Below are positions 9,674-18,640 of a stretch of 64,000 nt of DNA, piece by piece (positions within the stretch are counted from its first letter, which is position 1; each line of letters opens with the position of its first letter). Both the position numbers and the translations under genes were made by a program. Under the pieces are notes generated by a model. It saw only the letters and a list, made by a program, of their open reading frames with translations. It was not told the origin of the DNA and did no database searches. Source of the DNA: Zasmidium citrigriseum (lineage: Eukaryota; Ascomycota; Dothideomycetes; Mycosphaerellales; Mycosphaerellaceae); the NCBI GenBank assembly GCA_002786025.1, contig NHNW01000017.1:558001-622000 (forward strand), given 5' to 3'.

Positions 9674-10441
9674 ATGGAGTCTAATGGCACACTACTCGCC
9701 ACTCTAATCACTCCCGGTACGATGCAGCCCACCTCAGACGGCCTAGGCCCAAGACTCCAAGGCCAATTCTTCATCGACACCTACCCAATCCCAACCTCGA
9801 TGTTTGAGGACGAGAAGTGCTGGGAGGTCTCGCCAATCTCCAAGCAGCTGGGGTTCCCACTGAAAGTCGCCGTCGAGCCCGTCGAGCCAGGCGACAAGCA
9901 CAACAACTGCGTTGCCCACTTGTTTCTCAGCACAGACCCAGCCAGCTGGAACTTTGGTGCCACTACAGCTGATCCCAATCGAGTCAACGGCGCCTTCCTG
10001 GTCGTGCGCTGCGACGGAGAGGATCTCCATCACAAGCAGTTTGGAGTCCTCTTCAAGTACATCAACGAGATGGTCGGAGTTGCCGGCAGTCAAAAGTTTA
10101 GGGACCAGCCCATGTCGGTCCAGAAGCCGGTTCGCGCGAGAATCTGCAAGAGTCTGAAGCCTCGCCCTTTCGCCAAGTACTACGAAGCCCACCGCCAGAA
10201 GATGATTTTAGGAGATACTGATGTGGAGCACTGGATCAGGCTGACGTGTCCTGTCCACATGGGCGAAGATGCGTGTGTTGTCTGAGGTGTTGCGGAGGCG
10301 AAGGTGTGTGCTAGATGCAAGAAGGTTCGGTACTGTTCCAAGGACTGTCAGAAGGAGGATTGGAAGGACCATAAGGGCGAGTGCAAGTCGGTGGCGGAGA
10401 CTCAGGCTGGAGGAGAATCGAAGGAGCCGGCGACTTCGTAG
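9674..10441 (+). pseudogene. MYND protein, array member 5, with in-frame TGA at a zinc-ligand cysteine
   Basis: From ATG 9674 the frame encodes 203 residues with the full shared domain (KQLGFPLKV, KHNNCVAHLF, VVRCDGEDLH, LKPRPFAKYYEAHR) and stops at TGA 10283-10285, right after Ala-Cys-Val-Val. In every paralogue this point is C-x2-C, so the TGA sits exactly on the second zinc-ligand Cys. The same frame stays open for 51 more codons to TAG 10439-10441 and encodes the rest of an intact finger (CARC, YCSKDC, HKGEC). One base change from TGC or TGT explains it. Readings: a very recent pseudogene, a truncated but expressed protein lacking its finger, stop readthrough, or a sequence error. A GT-AG intron removing the stop has no credible branch site. 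Confidence 0.8.
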
Positions 10442-10802
10442 AAGCGTTCTCTGAACCAGGATGAAATGACGGAGAAGGAGGATATGGCGTCTCAGATGGC
10501 TGGGTGTTCTTTGATTGGCATGTGAATGTTGTCAGTCAAGTGTTCGAGAAAGCTCGTGAAAGGGGGAGACTTGCCGTGGGCATTCACTCGAAAGAGGCGT
10601 AACCAGATGGCGTCAGGTCGGCCTACGCGCATAGCTTAAATAGTTTCCTTGCCATACCAACTCACTTCACGCTCTACAACGCCAGGTTCTCTGTGGCACG
10701 ACTCTTCAAGGCAGCCTGCTCACCCACATTCTCTGTTGGTGACACAGCTCGATCTCTGACAATATCCGACATCGACATCCGATCCCGCAATTCATCCTCA
10801 TC
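10442..10802. other. Intergenic between MYND genes 5 and 6, partly homologous to 11800-11900
   Basis: Holds CATTCACTCG at 10581-10590. It also shares GAGACTTGCC (10566-10575) and weaker flanking similarity with 11889-11898 upstream of member 7, as expected if duplication units included promoter DNA. Confidence 0.4.
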
Positions 10803-11603
10803 ATGGCTTCCCAGGACAAAGTCAACGTCGTCATAGCGATACCACCAGAGCTTTCAGATCCTGTGCAGGAAAGAGTCGGCCAGGGAGAGTTCGCAACCAA
10901 ACTCCAGCAGCTTGCAGTATCCAGAGCCAGCATCACAGACGCTGATCTCCAGTGGCACGAGTCTCCAGTCAGCGCTCAACTCGGCTTTCCCATCAAGGTG
11001 GCCTACTACGATGACGTTCCGCAACCTGCGTTCAACGACTTCCTTCGAGGATTCTTCACCAACTGGGATCCGTCCAGCTCGAGATTCCGCCACACCGATT
11101 TTGGCCTCGCTCCTTCTCGTGGCCGGATCATGCTGGCGCGGTGCGATGGCAGATGCTTGAGCATTGACCAGGTCTCACTTGTTCACGAATATCTCGGCTT
11201 GTTCGTGAGACCGTTCATTCGACCTAGGTTTAACGAACTCCCCGAGCCGACCAAGGAGTCCAAGAAGCAGGAGCTTCTCGAGGCTCTCACGCCTGGCGCC
11301 TTCGGAAAGTACTACACCGAGTATCGTCTGAAGCAGATTGCTGAGGGCCACAAGCTGTGGCCCATAGTCGACGTTCCCTTCGAAGTCGATGAGGATGCAT
11401 TGAGCAAGTCATGCGCGGCCTGTGGAGCCGAGAAGCGCAAGGACGGCGGGGATGTACAGGCATGTGAAAAGTGCAAGAGCGTCTGGTACTGTTCGAGACC
11501 ATGTCGGCGTGCAGACCTCAATAGGCATAAGAAGGTCTGCAAGGTGGCTGCGAATTCGCGGGCGAGAGATGCGGCTTTGAAGAGGCAATCGACCTCTACC
11601 TAG
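10803..11603 (+). CDS. MYND zinc-finger protein, array member 6
   Basis: Intronless, 266 residues from ATG 10803 (CATCATGG). The shared domain shows SAQLGFPIKVAYY near residue 58, LARCDGRCLS, and LTPGAFGKYYTEYRLKQ. The finger has all ligands (CAAC, CEKC, YCSRPC, HKKVC), with Leu replacing the conserved Trp (RADLNRH). A basic, Arg/Lys-rich tail of about 25 residues follows. Function unknown. Confidence 0.9.
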   Translation: MASQDKVNVVIAIPPELSDPVQERVGQGEFATKLQQLAVSRASITDADLQWHESPVSAQLGFPIKVAYYDDVPQPAFNDFLRGFFTNWDPSSSRFRHTDFGLAPSRGRIMLARCDGRCLSIDQVSLVHEYLGLFVRPFIRPRFNELPEPTKESKKQELLEALTPGAFGKYYTEYRLKQIAEGHKLWPIVDVPFEVDEDALSKSCAACGAEKRKDGGDVQACEKCKSVWYCSRPCRRADLNRHKKVCKVAANSRARDAALKRQSTST

Positions 11604-12151
11604 GCGTTGAGTCGACGCCTGACCAAGGCGAAATTCGACCAAGACCGAATTCGATAGAGTGCAAAGGCTGTTCAGAAAGCCTATCAAAGAGGACGACGGA
11701 ATTGGAGCTTGATGATGGCGTGTTCGATATGGGTGGTCGGCGATGACCTCGTAGACCGTCTGCCTGCACTGAGATGAAAGAATGCAGAGTGAGGGACTGA
11801 CGTCCTCACGGGTCTCAGGTGGTTTGAAGCCCTTTGGTTAGCACATGCAGACAGTCAGCAGAAGTATCATTGAAAATAGTGAAGTGAAGAGACTTGCCTG
11901 TATCACTCACTCAACCGTCCGCTTTCACATGAACGTCATCCCTGCATGATCTGCGCGACGGCCCGCTCAGTCTTCCTGACTTCGCGACAAACGCTCAAGC
12001 GTGCCGTCACCTCGACAACACACCTTCGAGGCCTACCTCAAGCCTCCAGCGCCGCAGAGCGTGTCCTGAACTGCCTCAAGTCAGGACATTCGCACCATTC
12101 AATCACCCCGACCGAGCTTGTATCGCGCGACGCAGAATCCGCCGGCGCACC
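11604..12151. other. Intergenic between MYND genes 6 and 7
   Basis: No gene is supported. The segment 11810-11915 shows patchy similarity to 10490-10590. Confidence 0.4.
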
Positions 12152-12952
12152 ATGGACTCTCAAGACGAAGAATCCGTGGAGATCGTCATCGTGAACCCAC
12201 CACCACCCTCAACCGACTCCGACTTCTTCGCTCCATTCGATAAGACGACTCTGGAGTACCGCATAATCCCTAAATCGACTGTCAGCAAGTTCGATTGCGG
12301 AGTTGCCCCGATCACCGCTCAGCTTGGATTTCCGCTCTCCTTCGCCACGGCAACATACGACACAGGCAAGCCATTGGGCACAGACGAGCTCCACAACGTC
12401 GTCGTTGAGAAGATGTTCACCAACCCCGACCTCAAGACCGGTGGTCCCATTCCGCCGCCGTTTGGAGGATTGTGGAGGGGTGCATTCATGGTGGCAAGAT
12501 GCGACGGCCAGAACCTGAAGAGGGAGCTGGTTTTCGTCCTTACGCACTACATCATGACTGCCTTAGGTGCCGCTCACGACCCGGTGCTCTTCGTGCAGCT
12601 GCCCCAAAACTGGCAAGACTCCGCCAGAGCAGCCGCTTCCAAGAAGCTCACGCCGAAGGCTTTTGCCAAAGGATTCGAGGCGAAGCGTGAGAAGGAACTT
12701 GCCGCGGGCTTTGAGGCGTGGCTGGACATGGAATGTCCCGTCAAGATCGATGAGGACGGTTCCTGCGCTTCCTGCGGCATTCCAGGCGACTCAGTCGGCA
12801 AGACTCTTCTCACGTGCGGCCGATGCAGGACCGTCCGTTACTGCGACAAAGACTGCCAGCGCGCCGACTGGAAGCAGCACAAGAAGGCCTGCAAGCAGTC
12901 AGCGGACTCCGACACCATCAATCAGACTACCAAGCCAGCAGCGATCTCCTAG
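12152..12952 (+). CDS. MYND zinc-finger protein, array member 7
   Basis: Intronless, 266 residues from ATG 12152 (CACCATGG). The shared domain has TAQLGFPLSFA, VARCDGQNLKRE and LTPKAFAKGFEAKREKE, and the linker CPVKIDEDGSC leads straight into the finger. All eight ligands are present (CASC, CGRC, YCDKDC, HKKAC). It is the last member of the array; the next gene lies on the opposite strand. Function unknown. Confidence 0.9.
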   Translation: MDSQDEESVEIVIVNPPPPSTDSDFFAPFDKTTLEYRIIPKSTVSKFDCGVAPITAQLGFPLSFATATYDTGKPLGTDELHNVVVEKMFTNPDLKTGGPIPPPFGGLWRGAFMVARCDGQNLKRELVFVLTHYIMTALGAAHDPVLFVQLPQNWQDSARAAASKKLTPKAFAKGFEAKREKELAAGFEAWLDMECPVKIDEDGSCASCGIPGDSVGKTLLTCGRCRTVRYCDKDCQRADWKQHKKACKQSADSDTINQTTKPAAIS

Positions 12953-13379
12953 TCCGCTTAATAGAGGCTGTGGGTGGTTCAAACGGCAGAGCAAAGAGGA
13001 AGGACTTGTAAATTAACGAGAAGCTGGATCGAAGGGGCTGAGCTTGGGGATTGATCTCGAGCTCATAGTGGCGGATTGAGTTTCTGCTTTCCTGGTCAAG
13101 AGCATGATTGCCGGCGAGATTGGGTGGGAGCTCCTGTGTTTTCCGTCAGCATGATGCATCTCCATTCTAGATGTGTTGTAGGGATAGCGAAAGTTTTGGA
13201 TGCTCAGCTCGAAAGACACAGGGAAGGCGTAAAAGACCGAAACTTGTGTAACGGCGGCCCTACCGCCTCAGGTAGAATTCGAGAGAATTCCATTGGAGTA
13301 TAATCAACTTCCCTCCCGACCCTATCCCAGTCCCCTCCCACTCCAGACCCATATATACAACACCCCACCACCCACCTTA
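12953..13379. other. Intergenic, convergent 3' region
   Basis: Lies between the stop of MYND gene 7 and the stop of the E2 gene on the other strand. Holds the two 3' ends and nothing else I can support. Confidence 0.45.
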
Positions 13380-14042
13380 CTAACACTCCACACTATCCCT
13401 CACACACCTCCGCACCCTCCTCTTAAACTCCTTCTTATCATTCCTCCACATCTTCCCCGCCTCAATATTCGCCGGACTCTCATCATTCGGACTGCTCAAC
13501 ATGCTAATAACACTGAGCAAGATCGTCTCGGGGGTCTGGACGGGTGACCAGCGCTCTGCCGCGGATTCGTAGCCGTACTGGTCTTCTTCGGGAGGGTGGA
13601 GGATGGAGATGCAGACTTCGCCGGACTCGTAGACGTTGGGGTGGAAGATGGGGGTTTCGAATTTGAGCTTTGGTGGTTGGTGCGGGTAGGTTGGAGGGAA
13701 GGTCATGCGGGCGCGGAAGATGCCTCCTGTGGTGGGGGTTAGTATGGTTCTTGAACAGTACTCCCAGTCTCGTGTGTTCATGGATCTAGCAGGCCGCCTT
13801 ATCTCGAACCTGCTCCATGTCCGCGTTCATACTCGCGGGCCCTTCTCTTACTCACCTCCATACAAGCTGTCCTGCTCATCACTCAGCATGAGCATGACCT
13901 CCCAATCAAACACATTATTGTCATTCAATCCACAGCTTATGCCCGGTATGTCTTTATCCGTTTGCATCTGCTTGAACTGCTTGGCGAGGATGATGGCCGC
14001 GGCGGAGTTGCTGCCCGGAGAGCCGGTGTCGTTTCTATCCAT
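13380..14042 (-). CDS. ubc15: E2 ubiquitin-conjugating enzyme, Ubc15/Ubc7 (UBE2G) class
   Basis: Exons on the minus strand are 14042-13856 and 13726-13380 (intron 13727-13855, 129 nt, with CCCCCACCACAG acceptor), giving 177 residues. ATG 14042 is used; the frame is open further upstream but only from a TTG. The UBC fold is complete: FDWEVML, FPPTYPHQPPKLKF, HPNVYESGEVCISILHPP with the catalytic Cys after GEV, then the acidic loop EEDQYGYESAAERW typical of the Ubc7/Ubc15 class, and SMLSSPNDESPAN. The C-terminal KRRVRRCVRDS matches the pattern I know from S. pombe Ubc15. It transfers ubiquitin from E1 to E3-bound substrates. Confidence 0.93.
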
Positions 14043-14569
14043 GATTGCGGCCGTAATGAGGGAGAGGTCTGGTGATGTTGCTTTCGATCTCTCCCTCGCT
14101 GACAACTTCTGTCTTGGTGGATCTCGAATATGTGGTCGAGCGTTCGAACGCCGGCGATGGTGGGGTTAGGCGGGAAAGACTGTCTGAGGCGGAGACCTTG
14201 ATGGAGATGTGTGGTCGAAGTGGAAGATGAGTCGCTAAAGGGTTTGGTGAAGCGTTTGCTCTAGTTACTCGCTTGTTGTCAGGTGTTCGGTGGATGTTTG
14301 TGAATCGCCGCGACGAGGTGAGGTCTGGAGAGGCGGACTGGGAAGGATCTCGCCAGCTTCGGGACTAAGGCGTCACTCTGAGGCTCGCCACTTTGACAAC
14401 GCATCGTGCGAGACTGTCCCGTCTATGGAGATTTGAATGGTAATGATGCTTGGCGTCTCTTCTAACACTGTAGATTGACATGATTGTTTGTGAAAGAGAA
14501 GGTGTGAGATGAAGTACGAAGCAGCTGCGCTCGCATTGGTCGATACCAAATCGACGCTAGGTCGGGTTG
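14043..14569. other. Intergenic upstream of the E2 gene
   Basis: No supported gene. Likely promoter of the E2 gene on the minus strand. Confidence 0.4.
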
Positions 14570-14749
14570 CGACAGGGGTCTTAGAGATTGTTTGGGATAC
14601 CCTCCTTCCTCCGGTCAAACTGGAAAATCAGCTCTCTCCTCAAGAACACGCGAGTCTAAGCTATTAGAGGGCTTGTTGGACTCTTAACCCTTCTCGAGAA
14701 AGTTGGGGATTGCCAGAGACATCTTCCACTTTGACCGGAACACCGAGGG
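14570..14749 (+). repeat. Dispersed repeat, copy 2 (partner at 283-457)
   Basis: Same orientation as copy 1, about 14 kb away. The flanks differ, so it is not part of the MYND duplication. Transition-rich divergence is compatible with repeat-induced point mutation, but I cannot compute RIP indices here. Confidence 0.6.
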
Positions 14750-14799
14750 TAAGGTCGACGACGTGAGATATTGGGGGCCGAGATCACGTTTAAGGGACG

Positions 14800-14935
14800 T
14801 GTTGAAATTCCTCATCGCAGAAATAGTAAGCGTGTTGTCCTGCGAGGGAGTAGCTAGTTGGCGTACTAGAAACTAGTAAGAAAATCTCTACTAGATTCAC
14901 AGAATCGTCGCTAGATATCTCTTCTACCTACAACA
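14800..14935. repeat. Possible small solo LTR (TGTTG...CAACA)
   Basis: A 136-bp A/T-richer block starts TGTTGAAATTCC and ends CTACAACA, with internal ACTAG/CTAGT repeats, which recalls Ty1-copia LTR ends in fungi. The 5-bp flanks (GGACG and TCATC) do not match, so there is no target-site duplication. Weak call. Confidence 0.25.
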
Positions 14936-15312
14936 TCATCCTCATCCCTAGATCATAGTACATTCCTTTAGATCTCGTCCCCTCTTCATGACTCCCATTT
15001 CAGTTCTACTCATCCGTGAGAAGCTCTTTCCACGACTCTTGCCTTCATTTTCACCCACTCTTCGTCAACGACCTCGGCGCCGTGTCACGGATCTTTCGGG
15101 GTATATCAAATGCTTCATAGTTCGTGCAGCCCCATCAAAGTCCTAACACAACATTCTTGTTGTCATGTTGAGCGTGCTTGACATGTCCAAGCCACTCGAT
15201 CGATGCAGATCGTAGTTTCCTGTTCCCGGCTCCCTTCCCTGGAGCCGTTCTGTGAATTAAGTCCCTAACGCGGCGAACGAATACCGCCGTCATCGAATCG
15301 TCAAATTCAGGC
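14936..15312. other. Intergenic, no gene seen
   Basis: Pyrimidine-rich sequence downstream of the conserved unknown gene on the minus strand. Nothing further is supported. Confidence 0.4.
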
Positions 15313-16410
15313 TCACTCAGGTACGATTTCGTCCACGGAGACGGCTGGCCCAGCTTTGAGGACGGCGTCGAGGCTCTGCGTCGGAAGTGGCAACAGTCCG
15401 GCTTCGACGGTTGGCTGCAGCTGGTTCCAACACTTCTTCAGCATGTCTTCCATCCACTGTTCTTCTTCCACCTGGAGCCGCATTTGCCGCCGAGCCATCT
15501 TGCTGCGCTTCACTTTCATCCCGGGCGTTCCGCCTAAAGGGCCCATCACCGGACTCGCTGGAACGGATGATTCGGGACTGGAAGGATTTGGTGACGTGGG
15601 TTGTGAGAGTAAGAGGTCGAGCTCCAAGCATTGGTGGATGAGATCCTCCACACCATCGCGGGTTGCAACGGCTTTGGGTTGCATCAGTTCGAAGAAGTCC
15701 TGTCCGTAAAGCTCGTCCTCTTCGATCGCGCGTTCAAGGGATTCCAAGAAGAACATGAAGCTTGGCAGCGTCGGGCCCTCGATGGTGAAGGGATAGTGAA
15801 CATCACTCAGTAGACATGCGGCGTAGAGTAGTCGTATCGTGAATTCCGAGTCGAGAGAATGCTCCACGCTGCACGCCGGACAGCCGCGAGTGTAGCACCA
15901 ATCGCGCTCCTTCTCCGAGGAGAGGAAACACTGCAGCCAAACAAAAGCGCTTCGCGCCGAGCCCGTGAACGCGTATTCCAGGTCCTCGAGTTTCGTGGCA
16001 TGAGTGGCGGCTGACGCAACACCGCAGGCTTTATCGAAAAGTTCAACCACGGGGACCAGAAGGGCGTGGAGAACGTCTCGCACAATCAGCCATTTCTCCA
16101 TGTTCTCCAGATGCGCGGGAGTGTGTTCATCGCAGAGTCTAGCAGGGAAAAGCTGTTAGTCGTGCATCTTCTCCACGTGTTCGTGCTCGGTGTTGATATG
16201 GACTTACTCGTATGTGTAATGTTCGGAGAGATGCGCCCGCAGTATGTTGAATCCATCCGACTGAGCGAGCGTCTCCACGTCTTGCACCTTGAGCAAGAAG
16301 GGAGAGGCGTTTGGCGTCGTCGTCGGCAGCGTAGCCACGGGCATGTCGTCTACTTGAGCGCTCTCTTTGCGCTTCTTTGGAGTTGTGAGGTCGTCCACTT
16401 CCCGGGGCAT
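15313..16410 (-). CDS. Conserved fungal protein of unknown function
   Basis: Two exons, 16410-16208 and 16138-15313 (intron 16139-16207, 69 nt, GTAAGT...CTAG), giving 342 residues. ATG 16410 begins MPREVDDLTTPKKRK, a likely nuclear localisation signal (TPKKRK). The centre is a helical, Cys/Trp-containing region with WCYTRGCPACSVEH, which looks like a conserved core. The C-terminal third is Ser/Pro-rich and then basic (KVKRSKMARRQMRLQ), ending in an acidic tail. The phase-2 junction gives a smooth reading (HYTYE-LCDEHTPAHLEN). I recognise no catalytic motif. Confidence 0.8.
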
Positions 16411-17372
16411 GGCCTGGAGAGAACAGGATCGACAGCAGGCAGAGAGGTTTTCTTCTACCTCACATCGGTCCTTCTGGAAAACATGTGAGGAGAGGTGATG
16501 AGTCGGCGGTATTATGGGGCCAGGTCGCGGAGAGTGACGCCAGGATAGCGTGCGACTGCAACGGGCAACATGCGGTACATGTAGCTCTCGATATAGAGCT
16601 AGCAAGAGGCAGCGGCGAAACAGAGGCGAGAAGAGTAACAGGTCCAGGTGTATTTTACCCACTTTCCGGTGCTCGCGGCGCTAAAGAAGAGCTTCGAATG
16701 ACGGCCCATGCCAGGAACGCCTTCTGGGACCAGGATTCCGATTGCGTGGCATGGCTGTACGGACGGCCAAGGGCGAGCATGTGATGGTCAGATCAGGCGG
16801 TACGTTCGTGGAGGTACAGCGACAGACTCCGCGCTGCTGCGCGCAGAGGCACAGGCACGTTCGGATGGCGACCGAACGAATTGGAGCGGCGGTGGAGTGG
16901 GAGGAGTTGCCCTGCCAGGCATGGGTGCGAGCAGAAGAGGCGCTTTCTCGGCGGGAAAATGGGCTCCAGGTTCGAGAAGCGGGCTAGAAGGAATCCACCT
17001 TGCGCTATGGGGGAAGCCGGCGCTGCATGGAAGGAGTTTGTGAGATGAGCGCGCGCGGCCAATGAGCTTGTTTTGCATGTGATGGCGAATGCTACACAAG
17101 TACACAGACAGGCTTCTTGCAGCGCTTTTCCGGCGCAAATCTGGTGAAGAAATGTGCGACAGATCCACCCACGCCAGCACCTGTCTCTTCGGGAGATCAC
17201 CAGCGGAACCCTGACGGCGGCAAAGTCACCTCGACTGCCGACAGATGCCACCGACTCGAGGCACACGTGAGGTTAGGGCGGAGCGCGCTTCAAAGCGTGC
17301 TGCGGCGCCGAGTCTTCTCCTTCGCCTCACTCCGTCCACTTTCTCGACCTCGCAAGCGCCGTGGTTTATAGC
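16411..17372. other. Intergenic, GC-rich, no supported gene
   Basis: Probable promoter of the gene at 15313-16410 plus unassigned sequence. Several open frames on both strands here are GC-driven shadows. Confidence 0.35.
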
Positions 17373-18240
17373 TCACGTGGGCCATATACGATGTAGACTA
17401 TCGCCACATCTTCTCGGAGACGCATTCGAAGCTGGCAATCCGCTCATCACGCGGTGGCACCAACCGTCGGAAGTGAGGAGAGGCACTTGGATGGACCTGA
17501 TGACTTGACTCTCCGGCTCGACGGCCCGGATAGCGACGAGCATGCAAACCAGCAGCACGTGGACCGCGAGCACACCTGCGAGCGAGTCAGCGCCAGTAAG
17601 TACGACCTTTCACCGGTGCGCGCGAACATTACCCTATCGACCTTCCCAGGCGAGGAGCTGAACCTCTCCGCTCAAGCCAGCACCTCGTGATCACCACGCT
17701 GCATTGATCGTTGCATTCACCTATGTATCCTTGCAGCGCGGGATGTGGGCAGAACGAGTAAGATGTGTAACCGCAGACAAGAAGCACCTGCAGTCGCGGA
17801 CGACATTGCCGTCCTTGCATTCCACTTCCACGGCGGCATGCCGAAAGTCAATACGGGTCTCGACATGGATCCGTCGACCATCCTTCTCCAGTCTCCAGAT
17901 TTCCCCAGGTTCTAGGGTCCGGCAGAAATCCGTCTTCACCATCACGCAATCCTCTGGATAGCTCCATACGAGAGGGTTTCAACCCCAAGAACATTAGGCT
18001 GAATACCAACGATCTGACCTGTCAGACAGCTGCACCTACCCGCCCGACGAGACCGCTCCATTTGAGGGGAAGCGATAGAGATACGTTTCAGATCTAAGCC
18101 ACGGCTTCCATGAACCAGGAACCAAAGGCTCGGTTAGATGGGATGCAGTGCTTACTGCCGAAGATGGTCATCTGCCCGTCTGCCTCGCCTGCAGGTTTAG
18201 GTAGTTCCCTCCACGCATGACCGATGCGTTGGCTGTCGTC
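17373..18240 (-). CDS. Unresolved exon-like stretches on the minus strand (one or two small genes)
   Basis: Several minus-strand blocks have protein-like composition with credible splice sites. Around 17942-17721 a frame reads MVKTDFCRTLEPGEIWRL and ends at 17721. Upstream, a GTAAGC...CTTAG intron (with CTAAC) would join a block starting QMTIFG to one reading LKRISIASPQMERSRR. Downstream, a GTAATG...CGCAG intron would precede a block with a membrane-like segment (LAVHVLLVCMLVAIRAV) ending at 17373. I could not join all blocks into one frame, so the gene number, start and end are open. No family recognised. Confidence 0.25.
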
Positions 18241-18640
18241 TTATGCTGTCGGAGGAATCTTGTCCGGAGGCAACATGTACGGATCTTCTGCGTCCTCTCA
18301 AGTCATAGACAGGTCCTAGTGGCAGACTTGCTGCATATACATTAGGAGCATAAGTGACTAGCTTGTTTGCAGGTAGTACATATTACACTTGTGGCGGTAG
18401 AATCGCTAACGGTAGGTACAGTACTGTTCTATTCGTACGTTTCCGGCCCTACGCTCAGGAGGCGTTGAACAACATCACCTCCCAAAACGAGAAACATACA
18501 AAAGTCACTTCATCCTCTCATGATATCTCATTCACAGCAACATGGGTATCTCCAACACAAAAACAACAACACAATGCCGCAAACCCATTATGCAACCCAC
18601 GCCATCTGGTATCTCAGTACTGTAGTCACATCACAAACCA
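18241..18640. other. Intergenic, downstream of the glycosyltransferase gene
   Basis: A/T-richer 3' region. No gene is supported. Confidence 0.4.

Noticed and set aside
10283..10285. TGA in MYND gene 5 as a selenocysteine codon
   Set aside because: The position (a zinc-ligand Cys) is tempting, but ascomycetes are not known to have the selenocysteine machinery and I see no SECIS-like stem nearby.
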